Position numbers and translations under genes: made by a program. Below, one piece after another: positions 27,435 through 37,789 of a stretch of 64,000 bases of DNA. This DNA is from Pseudomonas mangiferae (GTDB lineage Bacteria; Pseudomonadota; Gammaproteobacteria; Pseudomonadales; Pseudomonadaceae). The stretch is taken from the NCBI RefSeq assembly GCF_007109405.1, contig NZ_VJOY01000016.1, forward strand, positions 1 through 64,000, in the 5' to 3' direction. Under the pieces are notes generated by a model. It was not told the DNA's origin, searched no databases, and saw only the letters and a list, made by a program, of their open reading frames with translations. How positions within the stretch are numbered: the stretch's first letter is position 1; every line of letters begins with the position of its first letter.

Positions 27435-27506
27435 CTGACTCACTTGAAGCTTTGTGAGCGGGAAGAATCTTACAATAACCTTTTGAAATGTGAAAGGTTT
27501 TTTTAG

Positions 27507-27863
27507 TCATTTACGTAAAACGGTAAGAACTTCTTCCAGTTCGGAGATCATCTGACGAATGAGCTGCCGATACTGGGTGGTATCGTCTTTGGCTTCGTCG
27601 CCGGAGAGGCGCTGCCGGGCGCCGCCAATGGTGAACCCTTGGTCATATAACAGGGCCCTGATCTGCCGAATCATCAGCACATCCTGGCGTTGGTAGTAGC
27701 GCCTGTTACCTCGACGTTTCACTGGATTGAGCTGAGGAAACTCCTGCTCCCAGTAACGAAGTACATGAGGCTTGACGGCACAGAGCTCACTGACTTCGCC
27801 TATCGTGAAATAACGCTTGCCCGGTATGGTGGGCAGTTCGTCGTTATGACTTGGTTCCAGCAT
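27507..27863 (-). CDS. MerR-family transcriptional regulator
   Basis: 118 residues. The winged helix-turn-helix is near the N-terminus (about 18-60): [16 protein letters not shown] and R-R-Y-Y. A dimerisation helix (about 85-116) follows and there is no metal-binding cysteine motif. It is conserved downstream of ihfA in Pseudomonas, and its start overlaps ihfA by 20 bases, so the two are cotranscribed. Effector unknown. Confidence 0.9.
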   Translation of the reverse strand: MLEPSHNDELPTIPGKRYFTIGEVSELCAVKPHVLRYWEQEFPQLNPVKRRGNRRYYQRQDVLMIRQIRALLYDQGFTIGGARQRLSGDEAKDDTTQYRQLIRQMISELEEVLTVLRK

Positions 27864-28146
27864 AGGCTTCGACTCGGGCTTTCAGTTTCTGCCCTGGACG
27901 GAAAGTGACGACGCGGCGCGCGGTAATGGGGATTTCCTCACCTGTCTTTGGATTCCGCCCGGGGCGCTGGCGCTTGTCTCGAAGGTCGAAATTGCCGAAG
28001 CCCGACAATTTCACCTGCTCGTTGTGCTCCAGCGCCTGGCGGATTTCCTCAAAGAACAGTTCCACCAATTCCTTGGCTTCCCGCTTATTCAGGCCTAGCT
28101 CTTCATAAAGACGTTCAGCCATTTCAGCTTTCGTCAGAGCCCCCAT
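27844..28146 (-). CDS. ihfA: Integration host factor, alpha subunit
   Basis: 100 residues ([13 protein letters not shown]). It has the DNABII fold with the G-F-G-N-F motif and the R-x-x-R-x-G-R-N-P-K-T-G beta arm whose proline intercalates in the DNA minor groove. It bends DNA with IhfB in replication, recombination and sigma-54 transcription. It begins 3 bases after the pheT stop, in the conserved pheST-ihfA order. Confidence 0.98.
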   Translation of the reverse strand: MGALTKAEMAERLYEELGLNKREAKELVELFFEEIRQALEHNEQVKLSGFGNFDLRDKRQRPGRNPKTGEEIPITARRVVTFRPGQKLKARVEAYAGTKS

Positions 28147-28149
28147 ACG

Positions 28150-30528
28150 CTACTTCCTTAACGTGGCGTTGAACCTTTCTTCGAGCGAGGTGAGAATGCT
28201 TTGCGTTGTGGTATTCACCTCATCGTCGTTAAGAGTGCGCGATGGATGCTGCCAGGTCAAGCCGACCGCCAGGCTTTTTCTAAGCGGATCAATACCTTTA
28301 CCGAAATAAACATCAAAGAGCGTAAGGTCGGTCAGCCACTCGCCTGCGTGTTCCTTGATGCAGGCGAGAACAGCTTCAGCGGGTACTTCACGGTCCACCA
28401 GCAAGGCCAAGTCACGGCGCACTTCCGGATAGCGAGACAGTTCGCGGAAGCTGGGTAAGCGACCTTTTTCGATACCAGCGAGCACCAGTTCGAAAACGTA
28501 AACGGTCTGTTCGATACCCAGTGTTTTGGCCAGTTCTGGATGCAGCGCACCAAGAAAGCCCACCAGTTGTCCGTCGCGCTCTACACGGGCCGTCTGACCT
28601 GGGTGCAATGCAGGGTGCTCACCGGCACTGAATGTATATAGATCGCCCGCCCCCACGTATTCCAACAATGCCTCGACATCGGCTTTCAGATCGAAGAAAT
28701 CGACGCTTTCCCGACCATGACTCCAGCCTTCGGCCAGGCGGCTACCCGTAATCGCACCTGCGATCATGGGTTGCTGCACCAGCTCATCCAGTTGCCCCAC
28801 GAAGCGCAAGCCGCTTTCGAACAAGCGAATCCGGGTTTGCTGGCGGTTCAGGTTGTGCTGCAACGCCTTGACCAGGCCCGGCCAGAGGGAGGCGCGCATC
28901 GCGGCCATGTCAGCAGAAATGGGATTGGCCAGCTGCAGTGGTTCGACGCCTGGACTGAACAGCTCGAACAGCTTGGGATCGATGAAGCTGTAGGTGATCG
29001 CCTCTTGGTAACCGCGAGCCACTAATAGACGACGCAGTGCGGGCAGCTCAGCTTTCGCTTCAGTCCGCGGGCGAGGCGCGAGACGTGCCTGCGGATAGCG
29101 AACCGGCAGGCGGTCATACCCATACAGCCGACCCAGCTCTTCGATCAAATCCACCTCGATGGACAAATCGAAACGATGACTTGGCACCTCGACTCGCCAG
29201 CGCCCTTCACCTTCGGCGATCACAGACAAGCCCAGCCCTTTCAGCAGTGACTCAACCTGTTGCACCGAAATGTCTAGACCGAGCATCTGGCTAATGCGCT
29301 CGGCACGTAGACTGATGGATTTAGCTTTGGGCAGGAATTCCGGGTGAGAAGACTCCACAACCGGACCGGCTTCTCCACCCACGATATCCAGCAACAGCTG
29401 AGTCGTCCGCTCGATGGCCTGGACGGGCAACTCGAAATCGACTCCACGTTCGAAGCGATGCGAAGCGTCGGTGTGCAGGCCATAGGAGCGCGCCTTGCCA
29501 GCGAGTGCAACGGGTTCGAAGAACGCGCTTTCCAGGAAAAGGTCGCGCGTACTCTCGCTGACGCCGCTCCCCTTCCCGCCCATGACACCCGCGATGGCCA
29601 GGGCACGACTGTGATCGGCGATTACCAGGGTATCGTCGCGCAAGGCGATTTCCTGGCCATCCAGCAGAACCAGCTTCTCTTCCTGTTTAGCCATCCGAAC
29701 ACGAATACCGCTATCGATTTCGGCCAGATCGAACGCGTGCATCGGTTGACCCAGTTCGAGCATCACGTAGTTGGTGATGTCCACGACGGCGTCGATACTG
29801 CGGATATCCGAACGGCGCAGGCGCTCTACCATCCAGGTAGGCGTGGGCTTGGACAGATCGACGCTACGGATGATCCGCCCTACATAACGTGGACAAGCCT
29901 GAGGCGCAGTGATCTCGACCGGAAGTACGTCGCTCCGAGCAGCACTGACGGCAGAGGGAACGATGGCCTGAACGGGCACGCCATAGATAGCACCTACCTC
30001 GCGAGCGAGGCCTGCCAACGAAAGGCAGTCACCCCGATTGGGAGTCAGTCCCAGCTCGATGCCTGCGTCGTCCAACTCCAGATAGTCACGGATGCTAGCC
30101 CCTACCGGTGCATCCGCCGGCAGTTCCAGCAAGCCGGCGTTCTCTTCGCTGATCTGCAGTTCCGCTGCCGAACAGAGCATGCCATTGGACTCGGCACCCC
30201 GGAGTTTGGCTTTCTTGATTCGGAAATCGCCGGGCAGCACCGCCCCGATCATGGCGAAAGGCACCTTCAAGCCGGGCCGAACGTTGGGGGCACCGCACAC
30301 AACTTGAAAACGCTCAGCGCCATTGCTGACCTGGCATATGCGCAATTTGTCGGCATCGGGATGCTGCTCGGTGCTCAGCACTTCCCCCACCACGACGCCC
30401 GAGAACTCACCAGCTGCTGGGGTAACGCTGTCCACTTCCAGACCGACCATGGACAGGCGCGCCACCAGGTCTTCGCGAGAAACGGGCGGGTTCACCCAGC
30501 TCCGCAGCCATTGTTCACTGAATTTCAT
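28150..30528 (-). CDS. pheT: Phenylalanyl-tRNA synthetase, beta subunit
   Basis: 792 residues, full length. An N-terminal EMAP/tRNA-binding domain (about 40-150, with V-V-V-G-E-V-L and V-V-C-G-A-P-N-V-R) is followed by B3/B4 editing domains, B5, the catalytic-like core and the C-terminal anticodon-binding domain (F-R-E-L-S-R-Y-P-E-V-R-R-D-L). It forms the alpha2beta2 enzyme with PheS and hydrolyses mischarged Tyr-tRNA(Phe). It follows pheS after 32 bases. Confidence 0.98.
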   Translation of the reverse strand: MKFSEQWLRSWVNPPVSREDLVARLSMVGLEVDSVTPAAGEFSGVVVGEVLSTEQHPDADKLRICQVSNGAERFQVVCGAPNVRPGLKVPFAMIGAVLPGDFRIKKAKLRGAESNGMLCSAAELQISEENAGLLELPADAPVGASIRDYLELDDAGIELGLTPNRGDCLSLAGLAREVGAIYGVPVQAIVPSAVSAARSDVLPVEITAPQACPRYVGRIIRSVDLSKPTPTWMVERLRRSDIRSIDAVVDITNYVMLELGQPMHAFDLAEIDSGIRVRMAKQEEKLVLLDGQEIALRDDTLVIADHSRALAIAGVMGGKGSGVSESTRDLFLESAFFEPVALAGKARSYGLHTDASHRFERGVDFELPVQAIERTTQLLLDIVGGEAGPVVESSHPEFLPKAKSISLRAERISQMLGLDISVQQVESLLKGLGLSVIAEGEGRWRVEVPSHRFDLSIEVDLIEELGRLYGYDRLPVRYPQARLAPRPRTEAKAELPALRRLLVARGYQEAITYSFIDPKLFELFSPGVEPLQLANPISADMAAMRASLWPGLVKALQHNLNRQQTRIRLFESGLRFVGQLDELVQQPMIAGAITGSRLAEGWSHGRESVDFFDLKADVEALLEYVGAGDLYTFSAGEHPALHPGQTARVERDGQLVGFLGALHPELAKTLGIEQTVYVFELVLAGIEKGRLPSFRELSRYPEVRRDLALLVDREVPAEAVLACIKEHAGEWLTDLTLFDVYFGKGIDPLRKSLAVGLTWQHPSRTLNDDEVNTTTQSILTSLEERFNATLRK

Positions 30529-30560
30529 CCTGCTCTCCTCAATGCTGAATTCGGTACGAC

Positions 30561-31670
<1,110 letters not shown>

Positions 31671-32027
31671 TTAAGCCAGGACGGCTTTCGCTTTCTCGAC
31701 AATCGCAGCAAACGCCGCTTTTTCATTCACTGCCAGATCGGCCAGCACTTTGCGGTCGATCTCGATGGATGCCTTTTTCAGGCCAGCGATCAGACGGCTG
31801 TAAGACAGACCGTTGACACGAGCACCAGCGTTGATACGGGCGATCCAAAGCGCACGGAACTGGCGCTTCCGCTGACGGCGGTCACGGTAGGCATATTGGC
31901 CAGCCTTGATCACCGCCTGCTTGGCGACGCGGAACACGCGAGAGCGCGCGCCGTAGTAGCCTTTGGCGAGTTTCAGAATTTTCTTGTGACGAGCACGAGC
32001 GATAACGCCACGCTTAACACGAGCCAT
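31671..32027 (-). CDS. rplT: 50S ribosomal protein L20
   Basis: 118 residues, [16 protein letters not shown]. Highly basic with the long N-terminal rRNA-binding extension. It is needed early in 50S assembly and in many bacteria represses its own operon translationally. It lies in the conserved infC-rpmI-rplT cluster, 28 bases after rpmI. Confidence 0.99.
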   Translation of the reverse strand: MARVKRGVIARARHKKILKLAKGYYGARSRVFRVAKQAVIKAGQYAYRDRRQRKRQFRALWIARINAGARVNGLSYSRLIAGLKKASIEIDRKVLADLAVNEKAAFAAIVEKAKAVLA

Positions 32028-32055
32028 GAGTAATTTCCTCTAGATCTTGACCGGA

Positions 32056-32250
32056 TTAACGAACACGCATCATGCGTTCCACTTTCTGCACGTCAGACGG
32101 GTGCAGCAGGGTGCTGCCACGCAACTGGCGCTTACGCTTGGTGGACATTTTGGTCAGGATGTGGCTCTTGAAAGCGTGCTTGTGCTTGAAGCCCGAAGCG
32201 GTCTTCAAGAAACGCTTCGCTGCACCGCTCTTGGTTTTCATTTTTGGCAT
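32056..32250 (-). CDS. rpmI: 50S ribosomal protein L35
   Basis: 64 residues, [14 protein letters not shown], with the H-K-H and [10 protein letters not shown] motifs. Between infC and rplT as in most bacteria. Confidence 0.99.
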   Translation of the reverse strand: MPKMKTKSGAAKRFLKTASGFKHKHAFKSHILTKMSTKRKRQLRGSTLLHPSDVQKVERMMRVR

Positions 32251-32311
32251 GTTCGGATACTCCGCATTCAGTGGATGAACATAACCGCAAGGCCTGCCAG
32301 TGCCCTGGTGG

Positions 32312-32857
32312 TTATTTTTTCTTTCTGGGGGCGATGACCATGATCAGCTGGCGTCCTTCCATCTTCGGATGCTGTTCGACAGAACCGTATTCGGCGAGGT
32401 CGTTCTCGACCCGCTTCAACAACTCCATCCCCAGCTCCTGATGCGCCATCTCCCGGCCACGGAATCGCAAGGATACCTTGGCCTTGTCCCCATCACTCAG
32501 GAAACGTACCAGGTTGCGTAGTTTTACCTGGTAATCCCCTTCTTCCGTCCCTGGACGAAACTTGATTTCTTTTACCTGAACCTGCTTCTGGTTCTTCTTC
32601 GCCGCAGCGACCTGTTTCTTCTTCTCGAAGATGTGCTTGCCGTAATCCATGATCCGGCAAACGGGCGGCACTGCATCGGCGGAAATTTCCACCAAGTCCA
32701 ATTTGGCTTCTTCTGCAACACGAAGCGCTTCATCAATCGAGACGATGCCAATCTGCTCGCCGTCAGCGCCAATTAACCGAACCTCGCGTGCCGAGATATT
32801 CTCGTTGATCGGGGCTTTCGGTGCAGTTCGTTTATCTTGTCTCATTTCACGCTTAAT
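32312..32857 (-). CDS. infC: Translation initiation factor IF-3
   Basis: 181 residues from a proposed ATT start at 32857, 8 bases after GGAG. An ATG at 32845 would lack a ribosome site and drop conserved residues. N-domain ([15 protein letters not shown]), linker and C-domain ([14 protein letters not shown]) are intact. IF-3 checks start codons, and an AUU start lets it repress its own synthesis, as shown in E. coli. The ribosome site lies inside the last codons of thrS, so translation is coupled. An ATC two codons further upstream is an alternative. Confidence 0.97.
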   Translation of the reverse strand: MKREMRQDKRTAPKAPINENISAREVRLIGADGEQIGIVSIDEALRVAEEAKLDLVEISADAVPPVCRIMDYGKHIFEKKKQVAAAKKNQKQVQVKEIKFRPGTEEGDYQVKLRNLVRFLSDGDKAKVSLRFRGREMAHQELGMELLKRVENDLAEYGSVEQHPKMEGRQLIMVIAPRKKK

Positions 32858-32862
32858 AGTGA

Positions 32863-34785
32863 TTACTCCGAATCTAGGCGACCACGCCGGGAAATCGCCT
32901 GAGCAAGGAAGTCCGTGAACTGGGCGATGGACATGGAGCCCAGATCATCCCCTTCACGTGTACGCACGGCGACGGTTTGTGTCTCGACTTCCCGATCTCC
33001 GATAACCAAGAGAAAGGGAACCTTGAGCAAGGTATGCTCACGGATTTTAAAACCGATTTTTTCGTTTCTCAAGTCGGACTTGGCACGGAACCCGCTTTGA
33101 GTGAGAGCTTTTACCACATCCTGGGCAAAATCGGCTTGTTTATCAGTGATGTTCAGCACCATCGCCTGAGTAGGAGCGAGCCAGGCCGGGAAGGCGCCTT
33201 CGTAATGCTCGATGAGCATGCCGATGAAGCGTTCGAACGAGCCAAGGATCGCGCGGTGCAGCATGACGGGCATCTGGCGACTGTTGTCTTCCGCCACGTA
33301 GGACGCTTCCAGGCGCTGCGGCATGTTCGGATCGTACTGCAGTGTACCGCACTGCCAGGCGCGACCCAGGCAGTCATGCAGGGTGAACTCGATCTTCGGA
33401 CCGTAAAACGCACCCTCGCCCGGCTGATACTCCCACGGGAGACCAGCGGCATCCAAGGCCTGCGCCAAGGCGGTTTCCGCCCGATCCCAGAATGCCTCGT
33501 CGCCAACACGCCTGGCCGGACGCGTGGAAAGCTTCATCTTGATATTGCTGAAACCGAAATCGGAATAGACCTGCAGCGTCAGCTTGATGAAGTTCGCCGC
33601 CTCCTGGCTAACCTGGGCCTCGGTGCAGAAAATATGCGCGTCGTCCTGAGTAAAGCCACGAACTCGCATGATCCCGTGCAAGGCGCCCGACGGCTCGTTA
33701 CGATGGCAGGAGCCGAATTCGGCAAGGCGCAACGGCAGATCGCGGTAGCTTTTCAGGCCCTGATTGAAGATCTGCACATGGCAAGGGCAGTTCATCGGCT
33801 TGATCGCGTAATCGCGGCTTTCCGATTCGGTGGTGAACATGTTTTCCGCGTAGTTGCCCCAATGCCCTGAACGTTCCCAGAGGATGCGGTCGACGATCTG
33901 CGGGGTACGCACTTCCTGGTATCCGTTCTCGCGCTGCACAGTGCGCATGTACTGTTCGAGCACTTGATACAGGGTCCAGCCATTGGGATGCCAGAAGACC
34001 ATCCCAGGCGCTTCTTCCTGGGTGTGGAACAGGTCGAGCCGCTTGCCGAGGCGGCGGTGGTCACGCTTCTCCGCCTCCTCGATGCGCTGGATGTAGGCCG
34101 CGAGCTGTTTCTTGTCCGCCCACGCGGTCCCATACACCCGCTGCAGCTGCTCATTCTTTGCGTCGCCCCGCCAATATGCGCCGGACAACTTGGTGAGCTT
34201 GAAAGCCTTCAGGAAACGGGTGTTGGGCACATGAGGGCCGCGGCACATATCCACGTATTCCTCGTGGAAATAGAGGCCCATGGCCTGCTCGTCGGGCATG
34301 TCGTCCACGAGACGAAGCTTATAGTCCTCCCCCCGAGCCTTGAAGATCTCGATCACGTCCGCTCGCGGCGTAACCCTCTTGATGACGTCGTAATCCTTGT
34401 CGATCAGCGCCTGCATGCGCTGCTCGATGGCGGCCAGATCCTCTTGGGTAAAAGGCCGCTCGAAAGCGATGTCGTAGTAGAAGCCCTCATCGATCACCGG
34501 ACCGATGACCATCTTCGCGGTCGGGTACAGCTGCTTGACCGCATGGCCAACCAAGTGCGCGCAGGAATGGCGGATGATCTCGACGCCCTCCTGATCCTTG
34601 GGGGTGATGATCTGCAGTGTCGCATCGCCTTCGATCAGGTCGCATGCATCGACCAGCTTGCCGTCGACCTTGCCGGCCACGGTTGCCTTGGCCAGACCGG
34701 AGCCAATGGATTGGGCGACCTCAGCAACAGTCACGGGTTGATCGAAAGAACGTTGGCTGCCGTCGGGAAGAGTGATGATGGGCAT
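32863..34785 (-). CDS. thrS: Threonyl-tRNA synthetase
   Basis: 640 residues from ATG 34785 after a GAGGAGG ribosome site. TGS domain (about 1-60), second editing domain with [10 protein letters not shown] and the later C-x-x-x-H site, class II catalytic core (motif 2 in [15 protein letters not shown], zinc ligand in M-N-C-P-C-H) and the C-terminal anticodon domain. It charges tRNA(Thr). First gene of the thrS-infC-rpmI-rplT-pheST-ihfA run. Confidence 0.98.
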   Translation of the reverse strand: MPIITLPDGSQRSFDQPVTVAEVAQSIGSGLAKATVAGKVDGKLVDACDLIEGDATLQIITPKDQEGVEIIRHSCAHLVGHAVKQLYPTAKMVIGPVIDEGFYYDIAFERPFTQEDLAAIEQRMQALIDKDYDVIKRVTPRADVIEIFKARGEDYKLRLVDDMPDEQAMGLYFHEEYVDMCRGPHVPNTRFLKAFKLTKLSGAYWRGDAKNEQLQRVYGTAWADKKQLAAYIQRIEEAEKRDHRRLGKRLDLFHTQEEAPGMVFWHPNGWTLYQVLEQYMRTVQRENGYQEVRTPQIVDRILWERSGHWGNYAENMFTTESESRDYAIKPMNCPCHVQIFNQGLKSYRDLPLRLAEFGSCHRNEPSGALHGIMRVRGFTQDDAHIFCTEAQVSQEAANFIKLTLQVYSDFGFSNIKMKLSTRPARRVGDEAFWDRAETALAQALDAAGLPWEYQPGEGAFYGPKIEFTLHDCLGRAWQCGTLQYDPNMPQRLEASYVAEDNSRQMPVMLHRAILGSFERFIGMLIEHYEGAFPAWLAPTQAMVLNITDKQADFAQDVVKALTQSGFRAKSDLRNEKIGFKIREHTLLKVPFLLVIGDREVETQTVAVRTREGDDLGSMSIAQFTDFLAQAISRRGRLDSE

Positions 34786-35279
34786 GGCGCCTCCTCTCCT
34801 AGTGGTGACCTCTACCAAAGGCCACGTGGGTTGGGATGAGCCAGTAAGCGATTGGGCAAGCAGAGCCTGCCGCACATTGGCAGGAGCCGTGGGCCGAGCT
34901 GACCGAACCGGAGTCACTGGGAAGAACGTGAACGCCTGGCAGGACGCCGAGCGACGCGGGAGAATAGCACAAAAAGAAACAAATACTTGGATCGAACGGT
35001 AGAAAACCAGGAAGGGATGATGGAGAGAGCGGCACTCGACAGGCCATCGCCGCTGAATCCTTGCGGAATTCACATCGCCGGGATGAGTCCCAGCCGACGT
35101 ACCGCTCTCTCCTCCAACGACCTCACAAGTCGCTGGACGCTACCGGGGATTTTGCGCTTTGTGAGAGGTCCCAGGCAGCACAGGTTCATCAGGGGTAGCA
35201 AACCTGCGCTTCTATGACCGGGCACATGATGGCAAGTTCCCAGCCGGCCGTTCGAGTGTCAGACGCGAAGCGCAGAAAA
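34786..35279. other. thrS upstream region, no gene seen
   Basis: Almost 500 bases between thrS and the ppiD terminator contain no coding frame with a plausible start and ribosome site. It should hold the thrS promoter and 5' leader on the minus strand. A loose inverted repeat (cctcacaag near 35123 against ctttgtgagagg near 35158) could be part of leader structure, but the pairing is imperfect. Confidence 0.5.
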
Positions 35280-35304
35280 AGACAAGGGCCGCAAAGCGGC
35301 CCTC
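35280..35304 (-). terminator. Terminator after ppiD
   Basis: An 8-bp stem, agggccgc/gcggccct with loop aaa, is followed on the minus strand by tgtcttttt. It lies 15 bases past the ppiD stop. Confidence 0.85.
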
Positions 35305-35318
35305 GATGAAGCGGATGA

Positions 35319-37175
35319 TCAATAGCGCTTGATATCCGCTTTTGCCTCGAGCTGTTGCCGGTAGGCGCTATAGTCCTGCGCCCCAGCCCGGGAGGCCAGG
35401 AAACGCTTGTAGGATGCCTTGTCCTCATCGGACAGCGCGTCTTCCGGAGCGCTCACACCATCCAGGCGAAGGACGACATAGTCGCCATTGGCCAAGGCGA
35501 CGCCCGCGTATACCGGCTTGTCCTTCGACTCAGGCCTAGGCGCACGGAAGACCGCCTGGAGCACAGCTGGATCGACGCCTTCCTGAGCGCGCGTTGCCGC
35601 CTCGGTCACCTTCCAATCCTTGCGGGCCTGTTCGCCCTTCTTGAGCTGGGCGACCAGTTGCTCACCAGCCATCTTGGCAGCCTCGGTCGCCCGCTCCTTG
35701 GTCAACTCCTCACGAATGCCGGCGCTGACGTCCTGGAAGGTCTGCGGCTTGGGCTTGAGATGCTCCTTGGCCCGCAGCACCACTACCGTGTCTGGATCCA
35801 GTTCCAAAGCACCGCTATTGGCGCCATCGTCCAGAATTTCCGGGCTGAATGCCGCTTGCAGGATTTGGCGATTGGCACTGACGCCCTCTCCCCCCTCGCG
35901 ACCGAACGGCTTGCTGGTCTGCACTTTCAGGCCCAGCTCCTGGGCAGGCTGCGCCAGATCGGATGCCTCGAAGGACATGTCCTCGAGCTTCTTCGTAGCT
36001 TCCACGAACAGCTGCTCGACCTTCTGCGTCTTCAGCTCGCGGACCAGGCTTTCCTTGGAACTGTCGAAACTGGGAATCTCAGGCGCCTGCACGCCCAACA
36101 GCTTGATCACATGCCAGCCGTACTGGGTCTTGACGGGCTCTGAGATCTCGCCCTGCTTCAATGCATAAAGCGCTTTCTCGAATGCAGGATCGTAGACACC
36201 TGGGCCGGCAAAGCCCAGATCCCCGCCCTGACTGGCCGACCCAGGGTCCGCCGAGAACTCCTTGGCCAATGCCGCGAAGTCCTCACCTTTCTCCAGGCGC
36301 TCACGAATATCGTCCGCCTTCGCCTTGGCCTGGTCCTCGCCCGCCTTGGGATCAGCTTCGATCAGGATGTGGGCAGCATGGCGCTGCTCAGTGAGGTTGG
36401 CGATCTGCTTGTGATAAAGGTCTTGCAGGTCGGCATCGCTGACACTGACCTGGTCGAAAAAGGCGTCTTTCTTCAGCTCGACATACTCGATCACGACCTG
36501 CTCGGGGGTCATGTACTGATCGGCATGGGCATCGAAGTAAGCCTTCAGCTCGTCTTCACTGATTTGTACCGACTTGGTATCGGCCTTCAGGGTGACGCTG
36601 GCGAAATCACGAGTCTGCTTTTCCAGGCGTGCGAATGCCTGCACCTCGGCATCGGTCACGAAACCGCTTCCGGAGAGGCCGGCGCGAAGCTGCGCGACCA
36701 GCATTTCAGTTTCGAGCATCTGCCGGAACTGCAGACGGCTGTAGTTCATTTGCCGGATGACCTGGTCGAAGCGTTCAGGGCTGAACTTGCCCGCCACTTG
36801 GAAATCCGGGGTCTGCAGGATCAACTGGTCGAGGGAGGCCTGGGAAAACGCGAAGCCCGCATCATGTGCGCCCTGCAGGAGGAGCTGCCGATCGATCAGA
36901 TTTTTCAGCGCCGATTCGCGCATCATCTTCTCGTTCAGCATGGAGGCATCGAAGTCGCTACCCAGCTTCTGGCGAAGCTGCCGCACCTGGAGCTCTGCCG
37001 CCTGGGCCACTTCGTTCTGGGTGATCTTCTCGCCGTTCACTTCGGCAGCTTTATCACTATTGCTGGTCGCTCTGAAAATCGCATCGAAGCCGGTGAGCGC
37101 CAGCAGCACCATGATGACGCCGATAATGGTCTTGGCAATCCAACCCTGTGAATTGTCCCTGATGTTCTGCAGCAT
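35319..37175 (-). CDS. ppiD: Periplasmic chaperone/peptidyl-prolyl isomerase PpiD
   Basis: 618 residues from ATG 37175 (M-L-Q-N-I-R-D-N-S-Q-G-W). A single N-terminal membrane anchor (about 13-33) is followed by a SurA-N-like chaperone domain and one parvulin domain (about 262-355, R-H-A-A-H-I-L-I and Y-G-W-H-V-I-K-L-L). It acts at the periplasmic exit of the Sec translocon. Downstream of lon and hupB as in other Pseudomonas. Confidence 0.97.
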   Translation of the reverse strand: MLQNIRDNSQGWIAKTIIGVIMVLLALTGFDAIFRATSNSDKAAEVNGEKITQNEVAQAAELQVRQLRQKLGSDFDASMLNEKMMRESALKNLIDRQLLLQGAHDAGFAFSQASLDQLILQTPDFQVAGKFSPERFDQVIRQMNYSRLQFRQMLETEMLVAQLRAGLSGSGFVTDAEVQAFARLEKQTRDFASVTLKADTKSVQISEDELKAYFDAHADQYMTPEQVVIEYVELKKDAFFDQVSVSDADLQDLYHKQIANLTEQRHAAHILIEADPKAGEDQAKAKADDIRERLEKGEDFAALAKEFSADPGSASQGGDLGFAGPGVYDPAFEKALYALKQGEISEPVKTQYGWHVIKLLGVQAPEIPSFDSSKESLVRELKTQKVEQLFVEATKKLEDMSFEASDLAQPAQELGLKVQTSKPFGREGGEGVSANRQILQAAFSPEILDDGANSGALELDPDTVVVLRAKEHLKPKPQTFQDVSAGIREELTKERATEAAKMAGEQLVAQLKKGEQARKDWKVTEAATRAQEGVDPAVLQAVFRAPRPESKDKPVYAGVALANGDYVVLRLDGVSAPEDALSDEDKASYKRFLASRAGAQDYSAYRQQLEAKADIKRY

Positions 37176-37237
37176 GGGTCCCCCAGAAACGATCGTGCAA
37201 GGCACGAACGCGCAGCGCGGGTAGATCTGAATAGAAG

Positions 37238-37263
37238 AAAGGCGCATCCGAGGACGCGCCTTT
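37238..37263 (-). terminator. Terminator between hupB and ppiD
   Basis: The inverted repeat aaaggcgc/gcgccttt with a 10-base loop is followed on the minus strand by a T-rich stretch (cttctatt). It probably ends hupB transcripts, leaving ppiD with its own promoter. Confidence 0.6.
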
Positions 37264-37387
37264 CGTAGTTACCGGAACAGAAGGTCCGAGACCCGGACCC
37301 GATGACGACTCGACTTGACGACCGAATTACCGTTCCGCGCCCGGGATAGGCGAGCCTGCCCCGGAATGAAGCAAATCCGAAAAGGCC

Positions 37388-37660
37388 TTAGTTGACGGCG
37401 TCTTTCAAAGCCTTGCCAGCCTTGAAGCCTGGAATCTTGGCGGCGTCGATCTTGATGGGCTTGCCAGTCTGCGGGTTGCGGCCGGTGCGCGCAGCGCGCT
37501 CCTTGACAGCGAACGTTCCGAAACCCACCAGCACCACGGAGTCACCCGACTTCAGAGCGTCAGTGACGGATTCGATCACTGCGTCCAGCGCACGGCCGGC
37601 TACAGCTTTCGGGATATCAGCAGATGCGGCGATGGCATCGATCAGTTCCGACTTGTTCAC
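37388..37660 (-). CDS. hupB: DNA-binding protein HU-beta
   Basis: 90 residues from a GTG start at 37660 with an AAGGGGA site (family start [10 protein letters not shown]). DNABII fold with G-F-G-T-F and the [11 protein letters not shown]-bending arm. Nucleoid-structuring protein, conserved between lon and ppiD. Confidence 0.98.
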   Translation of the reverse strand: MNKSELIDAIAASADIPKAVAGRALDAVIESVTDALKSGDSVVLVGFGTFAVKERAARTGRNPQTGKPIKIDAAKIPGFKAGKALKDAVN

Positions 37661-37789
37661 TCTAAGTCCCCTTGTTTCTGTTGAGTTGTTTCTAGTTGGT
37701 TTAGCGTAGCGAAGCGGTGCTGATGGCTGCCAAGACCCGAAAGGCGCTTTATATAAGTGCCTCTGGGACGTGTCAAGGAAGCCCACCGG

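Noticed and set aside
34786-35280. T-box or riboswitch in front of thrS
   Set aside because: T-boxes are not expected in this lineage and no conserved T-box sequence or terminator/antiterminator pair was seen; only a weak inverted repeat.
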